Shown: positions 32,777 through 42,128, numbered from the stretch's first letter. The stretch is DNA of 64,000 bases from 54-19 sp038210655 (GCA_038210655.1 JBBQWM010000011.1:62001-126000); one strand, 5' to 3'. Made by a program: numbers and translations. Notes: generated from the sequence alone by a model not told the origin.

Positions 32777-33523
32777 CTATATTTCCGGCTTTTTGCTTTC
32801 TTCTTTGTTTTCTTCTTTGTCCAGGGCATCCAGTTCCGAAGTAACCCATTTATCGGCTCCGGCCTCGTTCAACAAACGGTCGAGACCTTCAACCAGGGCC
32901 ACCCCTTTTTCAAACTGCAAGATCACTACCTGGCTCTCACGGGGCATTATACCACCATTGGCACTACGGGCCGCGACCGCCCGGCGTGTCCCGTGCTTAC
33001 TAAAGATTACTTCACCGACCCCATTCTCAAAAATCGTGCTGGTTACTTTGGCAACCGTCCCAGTCAAATCGTAATCTTCAAGGCGCATGGCCGGGGTTTG
33101 GCTGGAGACCAATACTTTGGACAAAAAAAGCAAAACTGCCATATAACCTATGATACCACTCACGATAGCCAGCACCACCGATAGCCAATTATCGACCCGC
33201 ATCGACTTGAGGATAAATCCGGCCCCGCCAAACCAGGTTAAAAAGACGACCAGGGCGCTAAAGTTGAACCACCCAATCGAGTCTTTGTAGCTATGGCCGG
33301 GGTCGTGTTGAGTATGGGCCGCAATATGGGTGTGAGCGGCAGTATGACCAATTGCGGCAGCATCAACATGAGGGCTTCCGGCGTGGCTCAGGTGCATATT
33401 AGCTTCACCACCCAGATGTCCGCCAATGTTGAAATGGTCAAGACCGCCCAGCAAAAACGAGGCGACCGTGAAGATCAACCCGAAAATAAAACATCCGAGG
33501 TAAATACTCGTTAGCCAATCCAT
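32777..33523 (-). CDS. NfeD/YqiJ-like membrane protein with His-rich loop
   Basis: A 248-residue protein. TM1 is at residues 5-28 (IYLGCFIFGLIFTVASFLL), then a His-rich loop (HLGGEANMHLSHAGSPHVD and HTAAHTHIAAHTQHD), TM2-TM3 at about 85-140, and a cytoplasmic beta-rich OB-like domain (about 150-225; DYDLTGTVAKVTSTIFENG). Charged C-terminal tail. This layout resembles NfeD/YqiJ partners of flotillin-like proteins, but no flotillin gene is near. I chose ATG 33521-33523 (MDWLTSIY), with GGGAGG 10 nt upstream. The His loop may bind metal. Confidence 0.6.
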   Translation of the reverse strand: MDWLTSIYLGCFIFGLIFTVASFLLGGLDHFNIGGHLGGEANMHLSHAGSPHVDAAAIGHTAAHTHIAAHTQHDPGHSYKDSIGWFNFSALVVFLTWFGGAGFILKSMRVDNWLSVVLAIVSGIIGYMAVLLFLSKVLVSSQTPAMRLEDYDLTGTVAKVTSTIFENGVGEVIFSKHGTRRAVAARSANGGIMPRESQVVILQFEKGVALVEGLDRLLNEAGADKWVTSELDALDKEENKEESKKPEI

Positions 33524-34045
33524 AGCGGGATTGCCTCCCATTATATTTTATCTGAATCCGTAGCCGGAACCACTCGCTTCCCATGCTTGCCGTTAAGCCT
33601 ATGTCAACCTTTCATAGTTGCTGTTAGAAATACGTTAGAATCGGGTGGAAAGTTTCAATTATAGCGTTATTAGGTCGGATCAAGTTTGATTTTGAAAATG
33701 ATCCAAAAATTGGTCAAAATTGATAGAAATTGATAGAAAAAAATTGCTGGCTTACGTTAATTATTCTATAGGAACAGGACACGCGGAACACAGACCAGAA
33801 GAACTGATAATCTTTAACAAATGGATGTTGCCGGGAGAGAGGTCTACGGACAAAACCCTCTCTATCTTTTCTCTCCAATCTCCATCCTATTTGGACCGTT
33901 TAAACGGTCACACAGGCGACCTCGAAAGGCTGTTGAGCAGGCAGCCCTTCGGGGTCGTCTAATTTTAAACTCACTATTCAAAACGGGTTGAGCAGGCAAG
34001 GTCTGCCGGGTCGCCTAACGTTAGCTTCAACATTTGAATAACCTG
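33524..34045. other. intergenic region with possible RNA structure
   Basis: A roughly 500-bp stretch without a convincing gene. An 80-codon plus-strand frame (33720-33962) has no clear ribosome binding site or domain. The segment 33917-33960 could form a long hairpin (GGCGACC...GGGTCGTC with an internal GGCTG/CAGCC), and GTTGAGCAGGCA is repeated at about 33932 and 33990. The meaning is unclear. Confidence 0.35.
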
Positions 34046-34141
34046 GGTGAGCGTCAGTTTTTACACAGGTTCAAACATATACCCAACCTCAGTTTAGGGT
34101 ATGGCACAGCCTGGCTAGTTTACAAAACTCTGGCGTTCACC
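34046..34141. repeat. family 3 inverted-repeat element
   Basis: Ends GGTGAGCGTCAG and CTGGCGTTCACC; interior includes CAGGTTCAAACA and GGCACAGCCTGGCTAGTTT, shared with the copies at 18430-18740, 38269-38336 and 58402-58522. Confidence 0.65.
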
Positions 34142-34158
34142 CGAATAACTTTGCGGTC

Positions 34159-34187
34159 TTGACAACCACCCTATCAGGTACTAGGAT
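34159..34187 (+). promoter_or_regulatory. sigma-70-type promoter of rny
   Basis: TTGACA at 34159-34164 and TAGGAT at 34182-34187, 17-bp spacer, about 120 bp upstream of the rny start. Confidence 0.65.
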
Positions 34188-34304
34188 AGGGGAAGTATTA
34201 ACAGTGTTTGCTTGCATTTACCTCCCAAAAGCGAATTTTATAACGTTTGCGACCGGGCGAAGCTGTTATTTTATATAAATTGCAATGAGAACAGGAGAAA
34301 AGAG

Positions 34305-35831
34305 ATGGATGTGTGGTCCATTCTCTTTGGCATAATAGTGGGTGCGGCAGTTGGCTTCAGTGTGTTTCTATTCAAGCAGAGCAAAGCTAACGTGATGTTA
34401 GCTCTTGAAAAAGAGAAGGTCAACCGGCTCCTGGAAGAAGCCCGAACTCAACAAAAAGAAATCGTGCTTCAAGCCAAAGATGAAGCCCTTCGGTTGCGAC
34501 AGGAGGGTGAGAACGAACTAAAAGAGCGCCGGAGTGAACTGGCCCGGATCGAGCAACGCCTCCAACAAAAAGAGGAACACCTTGCACATAAGGACGATAC
34601 CCAAAATAATCGCGAACGTGAACTGATCGGGCGTGAACGTCAACTGGACAAGTTAAAGCTGGAAATCGAAGAACTACGCGCACATCAGCAGGTTGAGTTG
34701 GAACGGATTGCCGGTCTGACCGGAGAGCAGGCCCGCGAAGTACTTTTGGGCCGGATCGAGGAAGAAGCCCGTCAATATGCTGGGGCGATGGTGCGCCGGA
34801 TCGAGGAAGAAGCCCGCGAGAAGGGCGAGGAAAAAGCACGCAAGATCGTCTCGGTTGCAATTAGCCGGATTGCCAGCGATTACGTCAACGAAACGACCGT
34901 TACGACCGTAATATTACCTAGCGACGAGATGAAAGGGCGGATTATCGGGCGCGAGGGGCGCAATATCCGGGCTTTTGAGGCCGCGACCGGGGCAGACCTG
35001 ATTATAGATGATACCCCCGAAGCGGTAACGCTTAGTTGCTTTGATGCCGTCCGCCGTGAAGTAGCCAAACGCGCCCTGACCAAACTGGTCGCCGATGGGC
35101 GGATTCATCAGGCCCGCATCGAAGAAACCGTCACTAAAGCTCGTCAAGAAGTCGAACAGCAAATGCAGGAGGATGGCGAGAAAGCTTCGCTTGAAACCGG
35201 CGTGCCGGGCATCCCACCGCAAATCCTCAAGTTGGTCGGCAAACTTAAATACCGCACCAGCTACGGTCAGAACCAGTATTATCACGCTATCGAGACCAGC
35301 CAACTAGCCGGGATTATTGCGGCAGAATTGGGCGCTAACGTAGTAGTCTCAAAGGCGGGCGGATTGTTGCACGACATTGGCAAGGTGATGGATCAGCAGG
35401 TCGAAGGTTCGCACGCTGTGATTGGAGCCGAACTGATCCGCCGCTTGATGCGAAACGAGCCGATTGCCCACGCGGTTGGGGCGCATCATAGCGACGAAGA
35501 CCCCCAAACAGTCGAAGCCTGGATTGTCATCGCGGCGGATGCTATGAGTGGCGGACGACCGGGGGCGCGACGAGAACAGATCGAGACTTACATCCGTCGG
35601 TTGGAAGCACTGGAAGAAATGGCGGGCGAAATCGAAGGGGTCGAACGCTGCTTTGCGATCCAGGCCGGGCGTGAAATCCGTATTTTGGTGCGGCCCGAAA
35701 TAGTCGATGATGTCACCGCTATGCGGATGGCCCGCGACCTTTCCAAACGGATCGAGGAAAAAATGCAATATCCCGGTCAAATCAAAGTCACGATTATCCG
35801 AGAAACTAGAGCGGTGGACTACGCCCGCTAG
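34305..35831 (+). CDS. rny: ribonuclease Y
   Basis: The 508-residue endoribonuclease initiates mRNA decay at the membrane. An N-terminal TM helix (residues 4-22, SILFGIIVGAAVGFSVFLF) is followed by a long coiled coil (about 25-190), a KH domain with GRIIGREGRNIRAFE, and an HD domain with metal-binding HDIGK and AHHSDE. Size and order are as in other RNase Y proteins. I chose ATG 34305 because AGGAG (34293-34297) is 7 nt upstream; the longer in-frame start would include non-conserved sequence. It is transcribed from the promoter at 34159-34187. A tRNA-Val gene lies convergent downstream. Confidence 0.95.
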   Translation: MDVWSILFGIIVGAAVGFSVFLFKQSKANVMLALEKEKVNRLLEEARTQQKEIVLQAKDEALRLRQEGENELKERRSELARIEQRLQQKEEHLAHKDDTQNNRERELIGRERQLDKLKLEIEELRAHQQVELERIAGLTGEQAREVLLGRIEEEARQYAGAMVRRIEEEAREKGEEKARKIVSVAISRIASDYVNETTVTTVILPSDEMKGRIIGREGRNIRAFEAATGADLIIDDTPEAVTLSCFDAVRREVAKRALTKLVADGRIHQARIEETVTKARQEVEQQMQEDGEKASLETGVPGIPPQILKLVGKLKYRTSYGQNQYYHAIETSQLAGIIAAELGANVVVSKAGGLLHDIGKVMDQQVEGSHAVIGAELIRRLMRNEPIAHAVGAHHSDEDPQTVEAWIVIAADAMSGGRPGARREQIETYIRRLEALEEMAGEIEGVERCFAIQAGREIRILVRPEIVDDVTAMRMARDLSKRIEEKMQYPGQIKVTIIRETRAVDYAR

Positions 35832-35918
35832 GGTATCGTCCAAAAGTACCTCTTTACAAATCCGCCCGGCTAGAGGATGATTAACTGGTGAGAGTTCGGA
35901 TTGGAAGGCATCAAAAAT

Positions 35919-35990
35919 GGGCAGTAGAGGGCTCGAACCTCTGACATCCACGGTGTAAGCGTGGCGCTCTACCAACTGAGCTAACTGCCC
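35919..35990 (-). tRNA. tRNA-Val (anticodon TAC)
   Basis: On the minus strand a 72-nt cloverleaf: acceptor GGGCAGT/ACTGCCC, D-arm GCTCAGTTGGTAGAGC, anticodon arm CCACG-CTTACAC-CGTGG (anticodon TAC, Val), 5-nt variable region and T-arm AGAGG-TTCGAGC-CCTCT. CCA is not encoded. Confidence 0.97.
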
Positions 35991-36040
35991 GTAGCGTTCG
36001 CATTATACTACAAAGTGGCGGACTGTCAAGGCAGCGCCGG

Positions 36041-36229
36041 GTGAGGTTTAATATTTTGGATAGACGACAAACTTTGATTACTGCTGCGTTGTGCGAACTG
36101 GTGGGTCTGGCGATGATGATTTTTTTAAATCGGCTTGTCCCAACCCCGATTAATGTGATTGTGACTATAGTGGGGTTTTTGTTGTTATTGGCTGGCCCGT
36201 TTTTTATTGTCTTTCGGCGCGACTCGTAA
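36041..36229 (+). CDS. small membrane protein (about 62 aa), unknown
   Basis: The frame begins with GTG at 36041, or TTG at 36056 with GAGG upstream; the start is uncertain. Two hydrophobic helices (TLITAALCELVGLAMMIFL and VIVTIVGFLLLLAGPFFIV) fill most of the protein, which ends in FRRDS. A 90-residue TPR-like gene starts 29 bp downstream on the same strand, so they may form a pair. No family is recognised. Confidence 0.5.
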   Translation: MRFNILDRRQTLITAALCELVGLAMMIFLNRLVPTPINVIVTIVGFLLLLAGPFFIVFRRDS

Positions 36230-36258
36230 AGAAACTTGTTTAGTAGGAGTGGAAAAAT

Positions 36259-36531
36259 ATGGCGCTCACTCAGGCCGAACACGAACGGCGCAAATTGCTA
36301 GTAGATGGCGCTCAGGCTTTGCTGGCCGGACGGCGCGAACAGGCTCAACAACTTTTGCTGACCTATGTCGATCAGGATGAAACCAACGAAGAAGCCTGGC
36401 TCTGGCTAAGTGGAGCGGTCGATGACCTGGACGACATTGAAGTCGCTTTGCACAATTGCCTTGCGATCAACCCCAACAACGACCGCGCCCAGCAAGGCAT
36501 GGCCTGGATCGCCCGGATGCGTGGTAAGTAA
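36259..36531 (+). CDS. small TPR-like protein (90 aa)
   Basis: ATG 36259 follows a TAGGAG-type ribosome binding site. The product has two helix pairs with tetratricopeptide character: GAQALLAGRREQAQQLLLTY and EEAWLWLSGAVDDLDD, then EVALHNCLAINPNNDRAQQG, which resembles a TPR consensus. It ends RMRGK. Such proteins mediate protein contacts; the partner is unknown. Confidence 0.6.
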   Translation: MALTQAEHERRKLLVDGAQALLAGRREQAQQLLLTYVDQDETNEEAWLWLSGAVDDLDDIEVALHNCLAINPNNDRAQQGMAWIARMRGK

Positions 36532-36596
36532 AACCTTATAACTTCTTGATTGTCTAACAAATCTTTAGAATAGACCGGGCAAGTGTCCGGCCTGAG

Positions 36597-37067
36597 TTAG
36601 AATCCCAAAAACTCTTTTAACACACTCACCACCAAACGGTGATCCTCTTCTTGCGGCAAGCCCGAAACGGTCACAGTCCCGACTACCCCGACGTGCTTGA
36701 TGATAATTGGGAAGGCTCCCCCGTGCGCTCCGTAGTCGGCAGGTTCGAGAAAATATTTCTCTTGCAAAGTCGTCTCACGGGTCTTGCAATAAATCCCCAT
36801 GTAGTAAGAACTATGGTTAAAGCGATTGACCACCCGGTTTTTGCGCTTGATCCACTCATCATTGTCGGGGTTAGTACCGGCTAAGGCACAATGGAAAAGC
36901 TGTTGACCATTGCGGCAGATGTCGATAGTTACCGCTTTTTTATTCCCAGCCGCCACTTCGACCAATCTGGTTCCCAATTTGTAAGCCGTTTCGTTGGTAA
37001 ACTCGTCAAACTGGAGCGTTTCTTCTTCTTGCTTCAAAGTTTCCAACAGCGCCTTATACTCGTCCAT
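36597..37067 (-). CDS. UPF0303 / heme-degrading-domain-like (GlcG/HbpS) protein
   Basis: The 156-residue protein matches the UPF0303 pattern: FDEFTNETAYKLG near the N-terminus, NRFNHSSYYMGIYC in the middle, ADYGAHGGAFPI and GVVGTVTVSGLPQEEDH at the end. The fold belongs to the GlcG/HbpS group, some of whose members bind heme or cobalamin, while UPF0303 proteins themselves have no settled activity. ATG 37065-37067. The next gene (upstream on the minus strand) is a diiron ferritin-like protein 26 bp away, suggesting co-transcription. Confidence 0.8.
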   Translation of the reverse strand: MDEYKALLETLKQEEETLQFDEFTNETAYKLGTRLVEVAAGNKKAVTIDICRNGQQLFHCALAGTNPDNDEWIKRKNRVVNRFNHSSYYMGIYCKTRETTLQEKYFLEPADYGAHGGAFPIIIKHVGVVGTVTVSGLPQEEDHRLVVSVLKEFLGF

Positions 37068-37092
37068 GTTACCTCATCTTCTAGGGTCAATC

Positions 37093-38148
37093 TCAAATTG
37101 CCAGGCCAAGTTCACGATAAAGCGGTGCAACCCGGTCGCTAAGAAGGCGTAACCGCTTGAGGTTGGCAATCAGGTGGTTATGGAAAACGTCGGACTGGAA
37201 ATCGTTCATAGCCTTATTGGTAACCGCCGCTGTCTCGAACTCGCTTCGGCTGAGGCCCATCCGACCTTTGGAAGCGGCCCAATATAGCTCGACCTGCCCT
37301 CGAAAGCCACCCCGTTCGCGCCCAAAAAACAAAGTGCGGCACAGGCTAAAAGCGTAATCCTCAAGTTCGCGCCGCTCGGAAGGCTTGAGATGCTCAACTT
37401 CCTCGGCAATGCTATCGAGACCAAAACCGACGTGCCGCCCCTCATCCTGCATCACCAATTCCAAAATAGCGTCCAGACAAGGGTCGAGCGTAGCCCGCCG
37501 CACGTAGCTAAATACGCCCAGCGCGTAGCCTTCGACCAGCACCAACATGCCAATCGCTTTCTTGTGCCAGTTTGAGGTTCCCAAAATGCTATCGATAATA
37601 AACTTGATATTAAAATCCACCTCGTGCAAGTCTAAGCGCTCCAAATAGCGCCGGAAAACTTCGACATGGCGGGCTTCATCCATCACCTGCGAGGCCAAAA
37701 AGAGCTTGCCATCCATATCGGGGCGCATATCGACCAATTGCGAACAAATTAAGAGGGAGCCTTGCTCGGCGTGCAGAATCTGGCTAAGAACCCAACCCGA
37801 CTCCTGATGGCTCAAGTCGAGCTTTTCAGCATCGCTCAAAACCTCGGTTAGGCCCATCTGAGCCGCACTCCAAAATTCCTCCTTGTATGGCACGATGTCG
37901 GGGCCAGCAGTGAGCGTCCAATCAATATCCGTTTCGGGGTTCCAGGCTTTACGCTTGGCAAGGTCGTAAAGTTTGCGGCCTTTGGCAAAGTCCGGCTCAT
38001 ATTCCAAATTCCAAATGCTGGCAGAGGTATTGGGAGCCTGCCGCCGCTTGACCAACCCGCCGGTCGCGGCCTGCGCTACAAAATAACCAAACTTACGCCC
38101 GGTGATGCGATAAACATCTTGTAAATAGGCCAATCTTTCCTCAAACAT
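37093..38148 (-). CDS. ferritin-like diiron oxygenase (AurF / R2-like group)
   Basis: A 351-residue helical protein with a full diiron ligand set: Glu128 (LHAEQGS), Glu158 and His161 (MDEARH), Glu206 (VLVEGYALG), Glu236 and His239 (QDEGRH). The arrangement fits the ribonucleotide-reductase-R2-like and AurF-type oxygenase clan; the substrate is unknown. No ribonucleotide reductase large subunit is near. Start ATG 38146-38148. The UPF0303 gene follows 26 bp downstream on the same strand. This is the second diiron protein in the window (the other at 9205-10038), and the two are not close copies. Confidence 0.78.
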   Translation of the reverse strand: MFEERLAYLQDVYRITGRKFGYFVAQAATGGLVKRRQAPNTSASIWNLEYEPDFAKGRKLYDLAKRKAWNPETDIDWTLTAGPDIVPYKEEFWSAAQMGLTEVLSDAEKLDLSHQESGWVLSQILHAEQGSLLICSQLVDMRPDMDGKLFLASQVMDEARHVEVFRRYLERLDLHEVDFNIKFIIDSILGTSNWHKKAIGMLVLVEGYALGVFSYVRRATLDPCLDAILELVMQDEGRHVGFGLDSIAEEVEHLKPSERRELEDYAFSLCRTLFFGRERGGFRGQVELYWAASKGRMGLSRSEFETAAVTNKAMNDFQSDVFHNHLIANLKRLRLLSDRVAPLYRELGLAI

Positions 38149-38268
38149 AGGCTCTTACTCCCTATCATCCACTCAATTATTCCAAATTTACGCCACAAAA
38201 GGGGAATTCGCTCCTCCTTAGAATAGCACAGTCTGTTGTTTTAACCAAGAAGTAAAAGCCAACTGGAT

Positions 38269-38336
38269 GCGCGTCAATTTTTTGCACGGGTTCAAACAAT
38301 AAGAACGGGGAACTGTGAAATCCTCGCTCCGAACCA
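38269..38336. repeat. family 3 element, partial
   Basis: GCGTCAATTTTTTGCACGG, then TTCAAACAATAAGAACGGGGA and CTGTGAAATCCTCGCTCCGAAC-like sequence, matching the 18430-18740 modules; the right end is missing. Confidence 0.6.
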
Positions 38337-38452
38337 AATAACAACCCCCAAATACCTTGCAGGGTTAGCTATCACAACCGCTTTGTGTTAAAATTAGGAT
38401 ACCTAATCAGGTAAAGGCAGGATCGGCCTGCCCAGAATATATTGGAGGAAGT

Positions 38453-39556
38453 GTGTTTAAATTTTTCCGGCGTAATAAAGAACCTGAAAAAGTAATCGAG
38501 GAGAAAACCGAGCAGGCCCTTGAAAAAAGCCGGGCGGAAGGTAGCGTCTTCGGGCAAATCGGCAAACTGTTTGAAGTTGACGATATTACCGACGAATTTT
38601 GGGATAACCTTGAGAAACTGCTGTTGCAAGCCGACCTCGGTTATAACCTGACCGAAAAATTGATTGAGGCCAGCCAACGCCGTACTTTGGACGAAAAAAC
38701 CAAACGTACCCGCGACGTAGAGCGTATCTTCCGGGCCGAAATGATCCGAACGCTCGGTGAAGTGCAGGGTAAAGCCATTGCAAGTGTCGAAGCTGTGCAT
38801 CAAAAAGAAGAACGTGACCGCGAGTGGGAACGCAAACAGCAAGAAAAGCAACTCCAAAAACAGCAAAGACAAAAAGGCCAACCGCCGCCGCCCCCGGTAG
38901 CCCTTCCCAAAGTCAATCCAGGTGAGGAAGGTGAAAAGCGACCCTATGTCATTATGGTCGTGGGCGTAAATGGTAGCGGCAAAACCACTTCGATTGCCAA
39001 ACTGACCGCCTATTATCAAAGTGGCGGAGCCAAAGTGGTGCTAGGAGCGGCGGATACTTTCCGGGCCGGAGCAATTGACCAGTTAAAATTGTGGGGCCAA
39101 CGGGTCAATGCGCCGGTGGTCGCTCGCCCGGAAGGTTCCGACCCGGCGGCGGTCGCCTTTGATACGGTTAAACAGGCTCACGAGCAAGCAGCCGATATTG
39201 CGATTATTGATACCGCCGGACGACTTCAAACCAATTTTAACCTGATGGGCGAAATGAAGAAAATCGAGCGTACCGTCGAAAAGGCCCAGGCGGGCGCACC
39301 CAACGAGATTTTACTGGTGCTGGATGCCAATACCGGCCAAAACGGTCTATCGCAAGCCAAACATTTCACCGAGGGGGTCGGTATAGATGGGATTATCCTG
39401 ACCAAACTGGACGGGACGGCTAAAGGCGGGATCGCTTTTGCCATCGCCAGCGAGTTAAAAATCCCGATCAAGTATATCGGTACGGGTGAAAAAGTAGTCG
39501 ATTTTGCCGAGTTTGAGCCGGAAGCTTACGTCAATGCGTTGTTCCAACGGCGCTAA
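38453..39556 (+). CDS. ftsY: signal recognition particle receptor
   Basis: The 367-residue FtsY receives SRP-ribosome complexes at the membrane and is an SRP-family GTPase. G1 GVNGSGKTTSIAKL, ADTFRAGAIDQL, DTAGRLQTN, TKLDGTAKGG and the closing GTGEKVVDF motif are all present. Between the N domain and G domain is an atypical Lys/Gln-rich linker with a Pro run (about residues 118-158). Start GTG 38453 follows GGAGG closely (4 nt). It heads a cluster with a Uma2 gene and ffh, so both SRP GTPases are nearly adjacent. Confidence 0.95.
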   Translation: MFKFFRRNKEPEKVIEEKTEQALEKSRAEGSVFGQIGKLFEVDDITDEFWDNLEKLLLQADLGYNLTEKLIEASQRRTLDEKTKRTRDVERIFRAEMIRTLGEVQGKAIASVEAVHQKEERDREWERKQQEKQLQKQQRQKGQPPPPPVALPKVNPGEEGEKRPYVIMVVGVNGSGKTTSIAKLTAYYQSGGAKVVLGAADTFRAGAIDQLKLWGQRVNAPVVARPEGSDPAAVAFDTVKQAHEQAADIAIIDTAGRLQTNFNLMGEMKKIERTVEKAQAGAPNEILLVLDANTGQNGLSQAKHFTEGVGIDGIILTKLDGTAKGGIAFAIASELKIPIKYIGTGEKVVDFAEFEPEAYVNALFQRR

Positions 39557-39580
39557 ACCGGGGGTTAACAGAGGTGAGAT

Positions 39581-40402
39581 ATGAGTGTAGAAGTACGACC
39601 AGCCAAAGCCAAAGCGTTTGTCTATCCCGAAAGCGATGGCAAACCGATGGCAAATAATACCCTGCAATTCGATTGGATCACCATCATTAAAGGTGGGTTG
39701 GATGCCTTTTTTCGGGACGATCCAAATGTCTTTGTAGCAGGCGATTTGCTCTGGTATCCTTTACGAGAGGATGACAAAACACGGGTAGCACCGGATGCAA
39801 TGGTCGTCTTTGGGCGACCCAAAGGCCCGCGAGGAGCTTACGCTCAGGCTTTAGAAGGTAATATTGCGCCGCAAGTCGTCTTTGAGATACTATCGCCCGG
39901 CAATCGAAAAACTGAAATGAAGCTAAAGTTTGAGTTCTATCAGCGTTTCGGGGTTGAGGAATATTACGTCTACGACACACACCGGGGTACGTTAGAAGGT
40001 TGGTTACGCCAGGCCGGGCAACTTCAACCGATTAATCCAATGCAAGGTTGGGTCAGTCCGCGTTTACAAATCCGTTTTGGGCTTTCCGGCAAAAACCTGG
40101 AACTTTATACGCCCTCTGGGGAATTGTTCGTCAGTTACGTAGAAGTTTACAAACAGGCTTTGGAGGCCCGAAAACGGGCCGAGCAAGAGTGGTTTAGAGC
40201 CGAGCAGGAGCATTATCGAGCCGAGCAAGAACAGCTAAAAGCCGAGCAAGAAAGCCAACGTGCTGAACAGGAGCGGTTGAAAGCTGATAAAGAACAGCTA
40301 AGAGCCGAGCAAGAAAGCCAACGTGCTGAACAGGAGCGCAAGGCTAAAGAAGCCGCCTGGGCCAAGTTGCGGGAATTGGGGGTTGACCCGGAGAATTTGT
40401 AA
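39581..40402 (+). CDS. Uma2 (DUF820) family putative endonuclease with coiled-coil tail
   Basis: The first about 180 residues form a Uma2/DUF820 restriction-endonuclease-like fold: APDAMVVFGRPKGPRGAY, VVFEILSPGNRKTEM and EEYYVYD give the D-E-K-type acidic cluster. The C-terminal about 75 residues are a repeated RAEQE(S/Q/H)-type heptad coiled coil (repeat unit AEQE, about residues 185-262). Uma2 proteins are very abundant in cyanobacteria and Chloroflexota and have no demonstrated role. ATG 39581 follows GAGG. It sits between ftsY and ffh, 24 bp after the former and 62 bp before the latter. Confidence 0.85.
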   Translation: MSVEVRPAKAKAFVYPESDGKPMANNTLQFDWITIIKGGLDAFFRDDPNVFVAGDLLWYPLREDDKTRVAPDAMVVFGRPKGPRGAYAQALEGNIAPQVVFEILSPGNRKTEMKLKFEFYQRFGVEEYYVYDTHRGTLEGWLRQAGQLQPINPMQGWVSPRLQIRFGLSGKNLELYTPSGELFVSYVEVYKQALEARKRAEQEWFRAEQEHYRAEQEQLKAEQESQRAEQERLKADKEQLRAEQESQRAEQERKAKEAAWAKLRELGVDPENL

Positions 40403-40464
40403 AACTACTCCATAGCCTGAATAATTATATTATCAAAGATAGATGAGGATAGGAAGAGTTAGCA

Positions 40465-42084
40465 ATGTTTGAGTCACTTTCTGAACGATTAGAGGGAACT
40501 TTTCGGACCCTGACGGGCCGAGGTAAACTGACCGAAGATGACATTCGTAAAGCGATGGTTGAAGTACGGCGGGCGCTTTTAGAAGCCGACGTAAATACTA
40601 TCGTTGCCGAAGAATTTGTCAATGATGTAACCGAAGAAGCCCTGGGCTCTCAAATCCTGACCAGCCTGACCCCCGGTCAGCAGGTTATCAAAATCGTCAA
40701 TGACAAATTGGTCGAACTGTTGGGTGGTGAAGACGAAGAAACCACCAAGCTTAATATCCAAAAGACTCTCCCCACCGTTATAATGATGGTCGGTCTGCAA
40801 GGTTCGGGTAAAACCACCACCGTCGGTAAGCTGGCCCTGGCTTTGCGGCAGCAAAAACCGGCCCACCGCCCCCTGTTGGTCGCCGCCGACATTTATCGCC
40901 CGGCAGCTATCGACCAGTTGCAGACGCTAGGACGGCAATTGGATATACCCGTCTATAGCGAGGGAACCGAGGTCGCACCGCCTTTGATCGCCCAGCATGC
41001 GATTGCCCAGGCCAAAAAGAATAACAATACGGTCGTCATTATTGATACTGCCGGGCGGTTGCAGATCGATGCGCCGTTGATGCAAGAACTACAACAGATC
41101 AAACAGGACGTTCAGCCTCACGAAATCTTGCTGGTGGTCGATGCGATGACCGGGCAAGAGTCGGTCAACGTTGCGATGGAGTTCAACCGGCAGGTAGGTA
41201 TTAGCGGCCTGATCGTGACCAAGATGGACGGCGATGCCAGAGGCGGTTCGGCCCTGTCGGTGCGGGCTGTCACAGGCGTACCGATCAAATATATGGGCGT
41301 GGGCGAAAAGCTGGACGCGCTCGAACAATTCTACCCCGACCGGATCGCCCAACGTATTCTCGGTATGGGCGACATTCTGACCCTGATCGAAAAGGCCCAG
41401 GAAGTTTACAATGAAGAAGAGGCCAAAAAGCTTCAGGAGAAGATGAAGAAAGGGAAGTTCGATTTAGAGGACTTCCTGAACCAGATGAAGACCATGCGCA
41501 AGATGGGGCCGCTCGGTGGAATTTTGGGCCTCTTACCCGGCGTAGGCAAGCAAATGAAGGAACTACGCAACGCCCTCGAAACGCCCGAAGCCGAACAGCA
41601 ACTCAAGCGTACCGAAGCAATCATCCTTTCGATGACCAAAAAGGAACGTCAGGAACCAGAGGTTATCAACGCCAGTCGCCGACGGCGGATCGCCAACGGT
41701 AGTGGTACGACCGTCGCCGATGTCAACGATCTGTTGCAGCAATTTAAGGTTATGCGCCAGATGATGCAGCAGATGGGCAAAGGCGGTGGGATGAACATGG
41801 GCAACCTCGGCTCGATGCTAGGTGGTATGGGCGGAGGCATGCCTGCCGGTATGGGTGGCATGGCCGGTATGGGCGGCGGCGGTGGCAGCAAACGAGTGGC
41901 CCCACCCCCGCCCCGCGATCCACTGGCGGACTTTCGCCGGGGTGCAAGACCGGTAGGCCCCAGCGGTAGCCCGCGCCCGGTCCCAAGTTTACCGCCCAAA
42001 CCGGGTACTCCTACCGGCGCACCCTCGCGCGTTACCGGCCCCGGCCCCGGTGCAATGCGCCCACCCAAAAAGAAAAAGAAATAA
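40465..42084 (+). CDS. ffh: signal recognition particle protein Ffh (SRP54)
   Basis: A 539-residue SRP GTPase. N domain, G domain with GLQGSGKTTTVGKL, DIYRPAAIDQL, DTAGRLQID and TKMDGDARGG, and the M domain with KMGPLGGILGLLPG, which binds signal peptides and SRP RNA. The C-terminal extension (from about residue 430) is Met/Gly-rich (GGGMNMGNLGSML and repeats), then Pro/Gly-rich, ending in a Lys run (PPKKKKK). This makes the protein longer than the usual about 450 residues. Start ATG 40465 after AGGAAGAG. Confidence 0.95.
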   Translation: MFESLSERLEGTFRTLTGRGKLTEDDIRKAMVEVRRALLEADVNTIVAEEFVNDVTEEALGSQILTSLTPGQQVIKIVNDKLVELLGGEDEETTKLNIQKTLPTVIMMVGLQGSGKTTTVGKLALALRQQKPAHRPLLVAADIYRPAAIDQLQTLGRQLDIPVYSEGTEVAPPLIAQHAIAQAKKNNNTVVIIDTAGRLQIDAPLMQELQQIKQDVQPHEILLVVDAMTGQESVNVAMEFNRQVGISGLIVTKMDGDARGGSALSVRAVTGVPIKYMGVGEKLDALEQFYPDRIAQRILGMGDILTLIEKAQEVYNEEEAKKLQEKMKKGKFDLEDFLNQMKTMRKMGPLGGILGLLPGVGKQMKELRNALETPEAEQQLKRTEAIILSMTKKERQEPEVINASRRRRIANGSGTTVADVNDLLQQFKVMRQMMQQMGKGGGMNMGNLGSMLGGMGGGMPAGMGGMAGMGGGGGSKRVAPPPPRDPLADFRRGARPVGPSGSPRPVPSLPPKPGTPTGAPSRVTGPGPGAMRPPKKKKK

Positions 42085-42095
42085 GCCACCGCTAT

Positions 42096-42128
42096 CTGGG
42101 TATAAGTCGTAAAATGCTTTATACCCAG
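42096..42128 (+). terminator. hairpin after ffh
   Basis: CTGGGTATAA pairs with TTATACCCAG around a 13-nt loop 11 bp after the ffh stop. It lacks a clear T-run, so termination is possible but weakly supported. Confidence 0.4.

Noticed and set aside
33720..33962. 80-codon frame before rny
   Set aside because: No ribosome binding site, no domain, crosses hairpin-rich sequence.
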